DNA of 64,000 bases from Schumannella luteola (GCF_013408685.1 NZ_JACBZY010000001.1:1550001-1614000), one strand, 5' to 3'; shown: positions 37,914 to 46,669, counted from the first letter of the stretch. The notes: generated by a model from the letters alone, not told the origin. Translations and numbers: made by a program.

Positions 37914-39655
37914 CCGAGGTCGGGCTCGCGCTCCCCTTCGCCGAGGAGGAGCGGCTCGCGGCCGAGGCGGCGCGTCACGGCCATCGGGTCGCGCTGCGCT
38001 GCTCGGGCGCCGACGAGCTCGCGTCGCGGGTCGCGGCGGCTCCGCCCGAGCTCGTGCTCGTGGCCGCCGATCCGCGCTATCTGACCGCACGGCTGATCGA
38101 GGTCTGCGACCGCGCGGGAGTGCGGATGGTGGTCGTGGCGGAGCCGGGTGGCGAGCGCTGGGCGCGGTCGCTCGGCGTCGTGGATGCGGTCGCGGGCCCC
38201 GCGCGCTGGGAGCTGCTCGAGGATCCGACCCGAGTGCCGCGTCCGCGGGAGGAGTCGGGTTCGGGAGCGGCGCCGAACGGAGTCGGTGAGGCTGAGCGGG
38301 GCGCAGGTGAGCGCGAAGCAGATGAGCGCGGTGCAGCACCGGGACGGTCGCGGGGAACGAGGTCGCGCTGGTCGCTGCTCCGCCGCGGAGGTGGTCGGCG
38401 AGCGGAGGCGGGTGCGGACGGCCAGGAGAATCATGCCGACGCCGCAGGAGCGAGGGGGGTCCCGGGTGGGCGGCGTGCTGCATATGGCTCCGGCTCCGGC
38501 TCCGGAGGTGCGGCGTCGGCGAGGGCCTCCTCGCATGATCAGTTCGCGCCGGAGGAGGGCTTCTCTCGCGCCGCGTACTCTGACACCGCATTCTCCGGTT
38601 CGGTGTTCTCCGGCTCGGCGTTCTCCAGCGGACCATCCGACGGCGACGACGCCGCGCGGTCGCCGGGCGGCTTCGATCCTGGCGCCGGAACCCGCGCTGG
38701 CGCCGGCACCGATCCGGGCGTCGCGACCGCGCCTGCCTCGGTACGGCGCCCCGCCGCCGTGATCGCGGTCTGGGGACCGCACGGCGCTCCGGGGCGCACG
38801 GCGATGGCCATCGCCGTCGCCGCCGAACTGGCGGCGTCGGGTGCCCGCGTCGCGCTCGCCGACGCCGATACGCATGCGGCGGCCGTCGCGCCCTCCCTCG
38901 GGCTGCTCGACGAGGCGCCCGGCTTCGCCGCCGCCTGCCGCCTCGCCGGAGCCGGCTCGCTCGACGCCGAGGAGTTCGAGCGGCTGGCGCGCATCCACGA
39001 GGCTCCGGGCTCGCAGCTGCACGTGCTCACCGGACTCACCCGAGCCGCCCGCTGGCCCGAGATCAGCGGCGACCGGGTGCGCGCCGTGATCGCCGCCGCC
39101 CGCGACTGGGTCGACTACCTCGTGATCGACGTCGCCGCGAGCCTCGAGCACGATGAGGAGCTCACGAGCGACGTGCTCGCCCCGCGCCGCAACGCGGCGA
39201 CCGACGCGGTGCTCGGTGCCGCCGATCACGTGATCGAGGTCGGTCGGGCGGATCCCGTCGGGATCGCCCGATTCCTGCACGCCCACGCCGAGCTGCTCGA
39301 GGTGGCCGCACCGCCGCGCACCACCGTCGTGCTCAACCGCGTGCGCGCGAGCGCGATCGGGCTGGATGCGGCCGGCCAGGTGCGGCAGACGCTGCAGCGC
39401 TTCGGCGGCATCGAGCGCCCGGTGCTCGTGCCCGACGATCCCGCCGCCTTCGACGCCGCCGTACTGTCGGGGACGACGCTCGCGGCGGTCGCGCCGCGCT
39501 CGCCGGCGCTGAGCGCCATCCGCGATCTCGTTCACTCCGAGCTGCTGCCGCCGCCGGCCGCGACGCCGAGCCGGGCACGTCGGCGCCGGGAGGAGAAGGC
39601 GAGCCGCGCCGCTCGCGGGGGTGGACGGAGCGTGCGCGCGCAGCGGCTAGCCTGA
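37910..39655 (+). CDS. MinD/CpaE-like P-loop protein with a long low-complexity middle
   Basis: The product has 581 residues. Residues 1-100 look like a receiver-like domain without the phospho-acceptor set, as in CpaE. Residues 110-275 are low complexity (Arg/Gly/Glu, then Ser/Gly with F-S-G-S-V-F-S-G-S-A-F repeats). Residues 280-540 are a MinD/ParA-type domain. The P-loop reads G-P-H-G-A-P-G-R-T, with Arg where the deviant Walker A motif has its invariant Lys, and the Walker B-like strand is Y-L-V-I-D-V-A. It may bind nucleotide without normal hydrolysis. It overlaps the SAF gene by 4 nt, and pdtaS starts 4 nt after it. Confidence 0.78.
   Translation: MTEVGLALPFAEEERLAAEAARHGHRVALRCSGADELASRVAAAPPELVLVAADPRYLTARLIEVCDRAGVRMVVVAEPGGERWARSLGVVDAVAGPARWELLEDPTRVPRPREESGSGAAPNGVGEAERGAGEREADERGAAPGRSRGTRSRWSLLRRGGGRRAEAGADGQENHADAAGARGVPGGRRAAYGSGSGSGGAASARASSHDQFAPEEGFSRAAYSDTAFSGSVFSGSAFSSGPSDGDDAARSPGGFDPGAGTRAGAGTDPGVATAPASVRRPAAVIAVWGPHGAPGRTAMAIAVAAELAASGARVALADADTHAAAVAPSLGLLDEAPGFAAACRLAGAGSLDAEEFERLARIHEAPGSQLHVLTGLTRAARWPEISGDRVRAVIAAARDWVDYLVIDVAASLEHDEELTSDVLAPRRNAATDAVLGAADHVIEVGRADPVGIARFLHAHAELLEVAAPPRTTVVLNRVRASAIGLDAAGQVRQTLQRFGGIERPVLVPDDPAAFDAAVLSGTTLAAVAPRSPALSAIRDLVHSELLPPPAATPSRARRRREEKASRAARGGGRSVRAQRLA
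39648..39653 (+). promoter_or_regulatory. -10 box TAGCCT for a leaderless GTG start of pdtaS
   Basis: TAGCCT, then 6 nt, then GTG at 39660. It is embedded in the last codons of the preceding gene. Confidence 0.55.
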
Positions 39656-39659
39656 ACCG

Positions 39660-41153
39660 GTGAGCACCCTCTCCGAGACCGTTCTCGCCCAGGAGCGGTC
39701 GTCCCAGGCCGACGTCGACTGGCTGCAGGTGCTCGTCGCCGACGGTCAGCTGCTGGCTGATCTCGCCTTCGCCGACATCGTGCTCTGGGTGCCCACCGAC
39801 CAGGGCGGCTTCATCGCCGTCTCGCACTCGCGTCCCTCGTCGGCGGCCACGCTCTTCTACCGCGACTTCGTCGGGCAGCAGATCAAGCCCGAGTGGAAGT
39901 CGCAGGTCACCGAGGCTTTCGAGTCGGGCGCGATCGTCGACACCGCCGCCCCCGACTGGTACGAGGAGACGCCGACGCGCGTCAGCGCCATCCCGGTCAT
40001 GCGCCGGCTCGACCCGAGCAGCACCACCACGACCGACTCGCCGATCGCCGTCATCACCCGGCACTCGAACCTCAGCGAGGCGCGCACCCCCAGCCGCCAG
40101 GAGCTGACCTTCAATCAGTGCGCCACCGACCTGTTCGAGATGATCGCCGCCGGCGACTTCCCCGACATGCAGGCCCCCGCCGGTCCGCGCCGTGGCGCCC
40201 CGCGCGCCTCCGACGGGCTCATCCGCCTCGACGTGGATGGCGTCGTCACCTTCGCCAGCCCCAACGGCCTCTCCGCCTTCAACCGCCTCGGCTTCGACGG
40301 CGAGCTCGAGGGACTGTCGCTCGCCGAGGTGACGACCGAGCTCATCAAGGGCAAGCTCATCGTCGACGAGTCGCTGCCGCTCGTCGTCACCGGTCGCGCA
40401 CCGTGGCGCACCGACATCGAGGCGGCCGGCGTGACGATGACGCTGCGCACCATCCCGATCCGGCACGGCCTCACCCGGGTCGGAGCGATGGTGCTCGTGC
40501 GCGACGTGACCGAGGCGCGCCACCAGGAGCAGGAGCTCATCACCAAAGACGCGACGATCCGCGAGATCCACCACCGCGTCAAGAACAACCTGCAGACCGT
40601 CGCCTCGCTGCTGCGTATCCAGGCCCGCCGCAGCCGCAGCGAGGAGGCGACCGAGTCGCTCACCCAGGCCATGCGCCGGGTCGCCGCGATCGCGGTCGTG
40701 CACGACACGCTCAGCACCGGGCTCAGCCAGAACGTCGACTTCGACGAGGTCTTCGATCGCGTCGTGATGCTGACGGCCGAGGTCGCGGCGAGCCACAACT
40801 CGCACGTGCGCCCCGTGAAGACCGGCGAGTTCGGCGTGCTGCCGAGCGAGTACGCGACGCCGCTCGCCCTCGCGCTGACCGAGCTGGTCACGAACGCGGT
40901 CGAGCACGGCCTGCGCGACCGCGACGGTCAGGTCGACATCGAGGCCAAGCGCGGCGAGCACAGCCTGACGGTGTCGGTGCGCGACGACGGCGCCGGGCTG
41001 CCGGAGGGGCGCGTCGGATCGGGTCTCGGCACGCAGATCGTGCGCACCCTCATCCAGGGCGAGCTGAGCGGATCGATCGAGTGGCACTCGCGCGACGGCG
41101 AGGGCACCGAGGTGCTCATCGAGGTGCCGCTGCGCTGGCTCGAGAAGCGCTGA
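39660..41153 (+). CDS. pdtaS: Sensor histidine kinase PdtaS-like (GAF, PAS, HisKA_2)
   Basis: The product has 497 residues. An N-terminal GAF domain (residues 15-165) and a PAS domain (185-290) are followed by the HisKA_2 box R-E-I-H-H-R-V-K-N-N-L-Q with His304/His305, and an HWE/HATPase domain with L-T-E-L-V-T-N-A-V-E-H-G. No membrane segment is present, so it is a cytosolic sensor. In mycobacteria PdtaS pairs with the ANTAR regulator PdtaR, which binds RNA; the pdtaR gene is not in this window. It converges on whiB1, exactly the Rv3219/Rv3220c arrangement, which supports the name. Confidence 0.88.
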   Translation: MSTLSETVLAQERSSQADVDWLQVLVADGQLLADLAFADIVLWVPTDQGGFIAVSHSRPSSAATLFYRDFVGQQIKPEWKSQVTEAFESGAIVDTAAPDWYEETPTRVSAIPVMRRLDPSSTTTTDSPIAVITRHSNLSEARTPSRQELTFNQCATDLFEMIAAGDFPDMQAPAGPRRGAPRASDGLIRLDVDGVVTFASPNGLSAFNRLGFDGELEGLSLAEVTTELIKGKLIVDESLPLVVTGRAPWRTDIEAAGVTMTLRTIPIRHGLTRVGAMVLVRDVTEARHQEQELITKDATIREIHHRVKNNLQTVASLLRIQARRSRSEEATESLTQAMRRVAAIAVVHDTLSTGLSQNVDFDEVFDRVVMLTAEVAASHNSHVRPVKTGEFGVLPSEYATPLALALTELVTNAVEHGLRDRDGQVDIEAKRGEHSLTVSVRDDGAGLPEGRVGSGLGTQIVRTLIQGELSGSIEWHSRDGEGTEVLIEVPLRWLEKR

Positions 41154-41172
41154 CGCTTAAGCAGCGCTGACG
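41146..41172. repeat. 10-bp direct repeat carrying the pdtaS stop codon
   Basis: AGCGCTGACG at 41146 and 41163, 17 bp apart. The TGA in the first copy is the pdtaS stop. Confidence 0.7.
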
Positions 41173-41235
41173 ACGGCGCCCGGGCGGCACCCGTCGTCCT
41201 GACGCTGAGTCAGTCTCAGACTTGACCGGGATACG

Positions 41236-41285
41236 ACTCACGCCGCCACCCGGTCACGAAGGTGACGCGGGATGACGGCGTGAGT
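41236..41285. terminator. Long imperfect hairpin between pdtaS and whiB1
   Basis: Outer arms ACTCACGCCG (41236-41245) and CGGCGTGAGT (41276-41285) are perfectly complementary. The inner GTCAC-GAAG-GTGAC stem continues with small bulges. Placement between convergent genes suggests a bidirectional terminator. Confidence 0.75.
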
Positions 41286-41325
41286 TCGCGTCAGCGGCGG
41301 GGCCGCGCGAAGATGAGGTGTCGGC

Positions 41326-41574
41326 TCAGGAAGCGCGGCGAGCGCGAGCGGCGCGGCGCTTGAGGGCGCGGCGCTCGTCTTCGCTGAGGCCGCCCCAGAC
41401 GCCCGAGTCCTGGTTGGTCTCGAGGGCGTACTGCAGGCACATCTCGGTGACCGAGCACTGAGCGCAGACCGACTTGGCCTTCTCGATCTGGTCGACGGCG
41501 GGGCCCGTGTTCCCGACAGGGAAGAACAGCTCGGGATCAGCGGTCAGGCAGGCGGCATTATCGCGCCAGTCCAT
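41326..41574 (-). CDS. whiB1: WhiB-family iron-sulfur regulator, WhiB1 type
   Basis: The product has 82 residues, the compact WhiB1 form starting M-D-W-R. Cys9, Cys37, Cys40 and Cys46 ligate the cluster; G-V-W-G-G and a basic R-R-A-L-K-R-R tail follow. WhiB1 binds the primary sigma factor, reacts with nitric oxide and is essential in mycobacteria. AAGGAG precedes the ATG. The gene has a leader of more than 100 bp in an AT-richer region; a minus-strand TTGACG with a weak GATGAG 17 bp later is a possible promoter. Its convergent neighbour pdtaS is the conserved partner. Confidence 0.9.
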   Translation of the reverse strand: MDWRDNAACLTADPELFFPVGNTGPAVDQIEKAKSVCAQCSVTEMCLQYALETNQDSGVWGGLSEDERRALKRRAARARRAS

Positions 41575-41735
41575 GGTGGTGCTCCTTGGGTTGTTGCGGG
41601 GACACGCTGAAGCGGGGAATGAATCCGCACGATTCAGCGAAGATGAGATGACGTGGATTTCGGGAGGACGTCGACCTCATCGTCGGCGCTCAATCAACCG
41701 TCAATCACTGTTTCATACTTGTTACGTCAGATCAA

Positions 41736-41741
41736 TAGGTT
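41736..41741 (+). promoter_or_regulatory. Candidate -10 box TAGGTT for the ABC cluster at 41758
   Basis: TAGGTT lies in an AT-rich divergent region and gives a very short leader with GGAG before the GTG at 41758. Confidence 0.4.
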
Positions 41742-41757
41742 CGAATGGAGTGCGCCT

Positions 41758-42246
41758 GTGAATCGCCAGCATCGCCCGCCTGTCGTGACGGTGGCCGTCG
41801 TCTTGCTGGCGGGTGAAGCTCTGGTGGCGCTCGCGGGAACCATCTGGGTGGTCGTCGGGCTGATCGCGGGCGGCGCCGACTCGCTCGCGAGCGCCTGGGC
41901 GTTGCTGGTGCTGGCCGTGCTGGCCACCGTCGCGCTCGCGGGTCTCGCCGTCGCGACGCTGCGCGGTCGGGCGTGGGCGCGCACCGCGGTGATCGTGACG
42001 CAGCTGCTCACGATCCTCGTCGGGGTCAGCGCCCTGTGGGGTGCCGGCTCGCAACCGGAGATCGGGTGGCCGCTCATCCTCGTCGGCGTCGCGCTGTTCG
42101 CGCTCATGCAGGTTCCCGCCGTGCGCCATCATCTGCGGCTGCGCGGCGACGGCACGGTGCGCGTGGAGCCCGGTCAGCAGGAGGCGGACGACGCGGGTCC
42201 GAACGGACGAGGCTCCGGCGGAACGGGCACGGGCCGGCGTGGCTGA
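41758..42246 (+). CDS. Small membrane protein, first gene of an ABC cluster
   Basis: The product has 162 residues. About four membrane helices lie between residues 8 and 122, followed by a hydrophilic Gly/Glu-rich tail. No family is recognised. The GTG at 41758 follows GGAG; longer in-frame starts would add a hydrophilic leader. It overlaps the ATP-binding gene by 8 nt, so it probably belongs to the same export unit. It could be an accessory subunit, but nothing in the sequence proves this. Confidence 0.72.
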   Translation: MNRQHRPPVVTVAVVLLAGEALVALAGTIWVVVGLIAGGADSLASAWALLVLAVLATVALAGLAVATLRGRAWARTAVIVTQLLTILVGVSALWGAGSQPEIGWPLILVGVALFALMQVPAVRHHLRLRGDGTVRVEPGQQEADDAGPNGRGSGGTGTGRRG

Positions 42247-43033
42247 CGCCGGCGGCACGACCCCCGGCACGACCCCCGTCACCGCGGCGCTCGAGCTGCG
42301 CGGCCTGCGCAAGAGCTTCGGCGCGAAGGCGGCCGTCGACGGCGTCGACCTGATCGTGCCGGGCGGCTCGTTCTTCGGGCTCGTCGGCCCGAACGGCGCC
42401 GGCAAGACGACGACGCTGTCGATGGCGACGGGGCTGCTGCGACCGGATGCGGGCACGGCCCGGGTGCATGGCCTCGACGTGTGGTCCGATCCCTTCGCGG
42501 CGAAGCGCATCATCGGCAACCTCGCCGACGGCATCGAGCTCTTCGACCGGCTCACCGGCGAGCAGCTGATCGTCTACACGGGTTTGCTGTTCGGGCTCGA
42601 CCGCGCGACGGTCGCGAGTCGCGCATCCGACCTGCTCGACCTGCTCGATCTGACGCCGAGCGCGGGCTCGCCGGTGAGCGACTACTCGGCGGGCATGCGC
42701 AAGAAGATCGGTCTGGCGGCGGCGCTCGTGCACTCGCCGCGGCTGCTCGTGCTCGATGAGCCCTTCGAGTCGGTGGATCCGGTGTCGGCGGCGAACATCC
42801 GCGACATCCTCACCGGCTTCGCGCGCTCGGGCGGCACGGTCGTCGTGTCGAGCCATTCCATGGATCTGGTGCAGCGGATGTGCGACCACGTCGCGATCGT
42901 GGCCGCCGGCCGGGTGCTCGCGGCCGGCACCGTCGACGAGGTGCGCGGCGAGGGCACGCTCGAAGACCGCTTCCTGCAGCTGGTGGGCGGTCGCCGGCAC
43001 GACGAGGGGCCGGAGTGGCTGCGGGGGAGCTGA
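42239..43033 (+). CDS. ABC transporter ATP-binding protein
   Basis: The product has 264 residues. Walker A G-P-N-G-A-G-K-T-T is at residues 50-58, the signature is Y-S-A-G-M-R-K-K (a variant of LSGGQ), Walker B is L-L-V-L-D-E-P, and the switch His follows in S-S-H-S-M-D-L. It resembles ATPases of ABC-2 and related exporters (CcmA/DrrA type). The following gene codes its membrane partner, overlapping by 19 nt. The substrate is unknown. The start is GTG, within the end of the preceding gene. Confidence 0.88.
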   Translation: MADAGGTTPGTTPVTAALELRGLRKSFGAKAAVDGVDLIVPGGSFFGLVGPNGAGKTTTLSMATGLLRPDAGTARVHGLDVWSDPFAAKRIIGNLADGIELFDRLTGEQLIVYTGLLFGLDRATVASRASDLLDLLDLTPSAGSPVSDYSAGMRKKIGLAAALVHSPRLLVLDEPFESVDPVSAANIRDILTGFARSGGTVVVSSHSMDLVQRMCDHVAIVAAGRVLAAGTVDEVRGEGTLEDRFLQLVGGRRHDEGPEWLRGS

Positions 43034-44628
43034 GCGAGCGCGCCGCGATCGCGCTGCTGCTGCGGCTGCGGTTCCGCGTGCTGCTGAACACGCTGCGCCG
43101 CAACGTGCTGCAGCTCGTGCTCGTGATCCTCGGCGGCGCGCAGGGCGCGATCGTGACGGCGCTCGCGATCGTCGGCCTGGTGCTGCTGGGGCTGCTCGGC
43201 GGCGACGATCCTGGCGCGCTGCAGGTGCGGCAGCGCACGGTGGTGACCGGCGGGCTCGTGCTGACGCTGGGCTGGATGATCGTGCCGCTGATCACGAGCG
43301 GCGTCGAGAACACGCTCGATCCGCGACGACTGGCGCGCTTCCCGATCCGCGTCGGCACGCTGCTGGGGGCGCAGGTGCTCGTCGGTCTGACCTGGATCCC
43401 CGGAGCGCTGACCGTGCTGGCCGCGCTCGCCACAGCCGCGGTCTGGCGCGGGCCGGCGATCGCGGTCGCGGTGCTCTGCGCCGTGCCCGGGGTGCTGATC
43501 TGCGTGGTCGGCAGCCGGCTCGCGGCGTCGCTCACGACCGCGGCGATCGCCTCGCGGCGCGCCGGGCTGCGGGCGGGCGTGATCGCGGCGGCGCTCGCGG
43601 TGCTGGTGCTGCCGATCGCGGTGGCGGTGCTGGTCGGGCTGCGCGCGGCCGAGCCGGTCGGCGGTGTCGTGGACGCGCTCGCCTGGACGCCGCTCGCGGT
43701 CGTCTGGTCGGCTGCGGGGCTGGTCGCGACGGGGTATCCGCTCGCCGCTCTCGGCGCCGTCGCGCTCGGGGTGCTGGTGCTGGCGGCGCTCGTCATCGCC
43801 TGGCGCGCGTCGGTGCTCGCGGTCGCGCGCACCACCGGCGACGCCGGCGGCCGCGCGGTCGCCGCCGGGCGCCTCGGGGCGCTGCGATGGATGCCGGCGA
43901 ACCCGGCCGGGGCGATCGCGGCGCGCTCGCTGACCTACTGGTTCCGCGACACCCGCTACGCGCGGCAGCTCGTGGTCGTGCCCCTGCTGCCCGTGCTGCT
44001 GATCTTCTGGGCGCGGCTGATCGACCAGCCGGGCCTCGGGATCGCGGTCGCGCCGCTGGTCGCGGGACTGCTACCGCTGACGATGTTCAGCGCGATCTCC
44101 TACGACGGCACGGCGTTCGCCGGGCACCTCATGGCGCCGGTTCCGGGTTGGGCGGATCGGGTCGGCCGGGCCGCGGCGATCGGCGTGATCGCCGGCCCGG
44201 CGACCGTCGCGATCGCGGTGATCGGGCTGGTCGTCGTCGGCCGTCTCGACCTGCTGCCGCCGATCCTCGGCATGAGCGCGGCGGTGCTGCTCGGGGCGCT
44301 CGGGGTGATCTCGGTTTCGTCGGCGCTGGTCGTCGTGCCGGTGCCGCGCACGGGCCGCAACCCCTTCGCGGGCTCGGCGGGCGCCGGGATGACGTCGGTG
44401 ATCGGCTCATATGCCGTCACCGGCATCACCGCGCTGGTCGGCATCCCGACCATCGTGCCGGGGGTGCTCGCGATCGTGTTCGACCGGCCCGCTCTCGGCT
44501 GGGCGACGCTGGTCGTCGGCCTCGTCGAGGGCGCGATCGTGCTGGCGATCGGCGTGCGCGTGGGCGGCCGGCTGCTCGACCGGCGCGGCCCCGAGATCCT
44601 GCAGCGGCTGCGCAGCACCGGCGTCTGA
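43015..44628 (+). CDS. ABC exporter membrane subunit
   Basis: The product has 537 residues with about 12-14 hydrophobic helices and a short basic start. It has no ATP-binding motif. It forms a pair with the upstream ATPase, overlapping by 19 nt; the GTG at 43015 is preceded by GGGGCCGGAG. Large two-part permeases of this kind export lipids, peptides or drugs, but the family gives no substrate. The stop codon is part of a 16-bp direct repeat (CTGAGCGCTCC at 44625 and 44641). Confidence 0.8.
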   Translation: MAAGELSERAAIALLLRLRFRVLLNTLRRNVLQLVLVILGGAQGAIVTALAIVGLVLLGLLGGDDPGALQVRQRTVVTGGLVLTLGWMIVPLITSGVENTLDPRRLARFPIRVGTLLGAQVLVGLTWIPGALTVLAALATAAVWRGPAIAVAVLCAVPGVLICVVGSRLAASLTTAAIASRRAGLRAGVIAAALAVLVLPIAVAVLVGLRAAEPVGGVVDALAWTPLAVVWSAAGLVATGYPLAALGAVALGVLVLAALVIAWRASVLAVARTTGDAGGRAVAAGRLGALRWMPANPAGAIAARSLTYWFRDTRYARQLVVVPLLPVLLIFWARLIDQPGLGIAVAPLVAGLLPLTMFSAISYDGTAFAGHLMAPVPGWADRVGRAAAIGVIAGPATVAIAVIGLVVVGRLDLLPPILGMSAAVLLGALGVISVSSALVVVPVPRTGRNPFAGSAGAGMTSVIGSYAVTGITALVGIPTIVPGVLAIVFDRPALGWATLVVGLVEGAIVLAIGVRVGGRLLDRRGPEILQRLRSTGV

Positions 44629-44651
44629 GCGCTCCAGTGGCTGAGCGCTCC
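44625..44651. repeat. 11-bp direct repeat carrying the permease stop codon
   Basis: CTGAGCGCTCC at 44625 and 44641, 16 bp apart. The TGA of the first copy ends the permease gene. Confidence 0.75.
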
Positions 44652-44660
44652 GGCGTGGGC

Positions 44661-45137
44661 TCAGGTGGCCGCGAGCCCCAGCTTCTTGCGCAGCATGTTG
44701 ACGTGGCCGGTGGCCTTCGTGTTGTAGAAGGTCTGCTCGACCCTGCCCTCGGCGTCGATCACGAAGGTCGAGCGCAGCACGCCGGTGATGGTCTTGCCGT
44801 AGTTGAGCTTCTCGCCCCAGGCGGCGTAGGCCTCGTGCACGGCGTGGTCGGGGTCGCTCAGCAGCGGGAACGGCAGGTGCTCCTCCTCGCGGAACTCGGC
44901 GAGCTTCTCGACGCTGTCGCGCGAGATGCCGAGCACGGTGTAGCCGGCGGCCTGCAGCGGGGCGGAGCTGTCGCGGAAGTCGCACGCCTGCGTCGTGCAT
45001 CCGGGTGTGAAGGCCTGCGGGTAGAAGTAGAGGATGACCCGCTGGCCTCGCAGCGACGCGAGCGTCACGGTGTCACCGTGGTCGTCGACGAGCGAGAAAT
45101 CGGGGGCGAGGTCTCCGGGCTGCAGGCGTTCGGTCAC
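44661..45137 (-). CDS. bcp: Thioredoxin-dependent peroxiredoxin (Bcp/PrxQ)
   Basis: The product has 158 residues. It reduces peroxides in the cytoplasm using thioredoxin. The peroxidatic Cys47 lies in T-P-G-C-T-T-Q-A-C with resolving Cys52 five residues later, the typical alpha-type PrxQ pattern. The length is normal. The GTG start at 45137 has a leaderless-type -10 box (TAGGCT on the minus strand). It is divergent from the tRNA-Lys gene. Confidence 0.93.
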   Translation of the reverse strand: MTERLQPGDLAPDFSLVDDHGDTVTLASLRGQRVILYFYPQAFTPGCTTQACDFRDSSAPLQAAGYTVLGISRDSVEKLAEFREEEHLPFPLLSDPDHAVHEAYAAWGEKLNYGKTITGVLRSTFVIDAEGRVEQTFYNTKATGHVNMLRKKLGLAAT

Positions 45138-45143
45138 CCGTCG

Positions 45144-45149
45144 AGCCTA
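45144..45149 (-). promoter_or_regulatory. Minus-strand -10 box TAGGCT for a leaderless bcp start
   Basis: On the minus strand TAGGCT is followed by 6 nt and the GTG start codon of bcp. Confidence 0.55.
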
Positions 45150-45237
45150 CGGTCGTGCCGAGTGGTCAACGGCACCCGAAAGACCTGCTATCGTTGTCCC
45201 TCGGTTCGGTTCTTCCGAATCGGCAGCCGCAAGGCAT

Positions 45238-45313
<76 letters not shown>

Positions 45314-45315
45314 CG

Positions 45316-45350
45316 AAGGCCCGGAATCTCAATGGTTCCGGGCCTTTTCT
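45316..45350 (+). terminator. Rho-independent terminator of tRNA-Lys
   Basis: An 11-bp perfect stem (AAGGCCCGGAA / TTCCGGGCCTT) with a 9-nt loop is followed by TTCT. It is the most classical terminator in the window. Confidence 0.9.
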
Positions 45351-45665
45351 CGTTCGAGCCGGGGTCGCTCGCGTCATGAGGTGCGCTGGATGTGCGCTGT
45401 TCGACGGGCGGTCAACTCGGCGCTGGGGCTCAGGCTCCCGACGGCTCGTCCAAGAGGGACTGTGCGGGCGTCGGCGGGATGTCCTCATGCCGGATGACCG
45501 TGATCGGTTGCCATCCCCGACCACGCTGCTGTGATCCTCCGACGCATCGCCTTCTCTGCATTCTGGCTCGACGATGCCCGAGGGCATGCTGTCGTGGTGG
45601 GCGACCCTGATGCGACAGATCGCCCGTCGGCAACGTGTCAGCGCGGCGATCATCCGCGGGGGTTG
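45351..45665. other. Gene-free stretch between tRNA-Lys and the GntR gene
   Basis: About 315 bases without a convincing gene, RNA or repeat. Short open frames lack ribosome sites and recognisable protein. No transposase or integrase remnant was recognised. Confidence 0.5.
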
Positions 45666-45667
45666 TA

Positions 45668-45680
45668 GATTGTCTGACAC
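45668..45680. promoter_or_regulatory. Candidate GntR operator at the regulator's own promoter
   Basis: GATTGTCTGACAC contains the perfect 9-bp palindrome TGTC-T-GACA. A -10-like TAGATT (45666-45671) overlaps its left edge, so binding would block transcription: likely autoregulation. The core ATTGTCTGAC recurs exactly at 59661. Confidence 0.55.
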
Positions 45681-45702
45681 AACATCCGTCGAATGGATCG
45701 CT

Positions 45703-46449
45703 ATGTCCCTCGCCTCGCCCGGCAGGTCCGATCGCGTCAGCTGGGCGCCGAGTCGTCTCGCTGCCATGTCGCGCAAGGATGCGGTGACTACGGAGATCCG
45801 CCGTGCGATCGTCCTCGGCGAGCTGAAGCCGGGTGACAAGCTCACTGAGCAGCACCTCGCCGAATCGCTGGGCGTCAGCCGGCCGACGGTGCGCGAGGCG
45901 CTGAATCAGCTGATCCGCGACGGGCTCATCGTCCAGCAGCCGTACCGGGGCACCCGGGTGGCCGAGGTCACGCCGGCGCAGATCCTCGAGATCGCGCGCG
46001 CCCGCGTCGCGCTCGACATGGTGGCGATCGACGCGATCCTCGCCGATGAGACGGGGCAGAAGCTCGCCGACGTCGAGCAGGTGTGGAACAACTTCGAACG
46101 GGCGCCGCAAGACGACCCGCTCGCGCAGCACGAAGCCCATATCGCCTTCCACCGCGACATCTGGGTCGCGTCGGGCAACTATCTGCTGATCAACCTCTGG
46201 CCGGTGACCGAGGCGCACATCACCCTCGCGCTCGCCGAAGACCAGACGGCGCGGTCCGATCCCGATCGCGCCCATCGCCTGCACGACGAGCTCATGAAGG
46301 CGATCCGCACGCGCGACCGCGCGACCATCGAGCGCACCTTCATCCAGCACACGATCGACAGCGCCGAGGAGTTCGTCGCGCTGCTCGGAGCGGCGCCTGC
46401 CGCCCCGAAGGCGACGCGCGGCGCCGGCCGCGCCGCCGCGTCGAGCTGA
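45703..46449 (+). CDS. GntR-family regulator, FadR/FCD type
   Basis: The product has 248 residues. A winged helix covers residues 25-95 (I-R-R-A-I-V-L-G-E-L-K-P-G-D-K-L, then L-G-V-S-R-P-T-V-R-E-A-L-N-Q-L). An FCD effector domain at 105-230 has conserved Asp/His positions for a metal and a carboxylate ligand. FCD regulators commonly sense organic acids or amino acids. It precedes the importer and hydroxyproline-type enzymes in the same direction and is their likely regulator. An internal ATG at 45766 is an alternative start. An Ala/Arg-rich tail ends the protein. Confidence 0.87.
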   Translation: MSLASPGRSDRVSWAPSRLAAMSRKDAVTTEIRRAIVLGELKPGDKLTEQHLAESLGVSRPTVREALNQLIRDGLIVQQPYRGTRVAEVTPAQILEIARARVALDMVAIDAILADETGQKLADVEQVWNNFERAPQDDPLAQHEAHIAFHRDIWVASGNYLLINLWPVTEAHITLALAEDQTARSDPDRAHRLHDELMKAIRTRDRATIERTFIQHTIDSAEEFVALLGAAPAAPKATRGAGRAAASS

Positions 46450-46475
46450 CCTCCGGCGGATTTCACACGACCGTC

Positions 46476-46507
46476 ACACGCGCCCCTTCGGGCGCGCGTG
46501 TCTTCTC
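46476..46507 (+). terminator. Hairpin after the GntR gene
   Basis: CGCGCCC / GGGCGCG with loop CTTC, extended by ACA/TGT with a small bulge and followed by CTTCTC. It separates the regulator from the importer operon. Confidence 0.6.
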
Positions 46508-46640
46508 GGCGTGCGCGGAAATGCCCGATCAGGGCTGAGCGGCGCTTCGGCTGATGACGCGGCGGAGTCGGTCGCGTGACATCCGCGTTTCGGCGTGGAT
46601 GTCGCGGCGACGCTTGCGTCCGTTCGTGACCGCGGGTACC

Positions 46641-46669
46641 TTGACGTCAATTGCCAGATTGTAAGACGC
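46641..46669 (+). promoter_or_regulatory. Candidate importer promoter with a GntR-like site
   Basis: TTGACG at 46641-46646, with GACGCT 18 bp later as a weak -10. GATTGTAAGACGC at 46657-46669 matches the GntR-promoter element GATTGTCTGACAC at 10 of 13 positions and overlaps the promoter. Confidence 0.45.

Noticed and set aside
37910-39655. Complete Tad pilus locus
   Set aside because: Only the SAF/CpaB-like and CpaE-like genes are present; no tadA, tadB, tadC or pilin gene is found in the window.
41758-44628. Amino-acid or sugar ABC importer
   Set aside because: No substrate-binding protein is encoded, and the ATPase and large permease look like exporter types.
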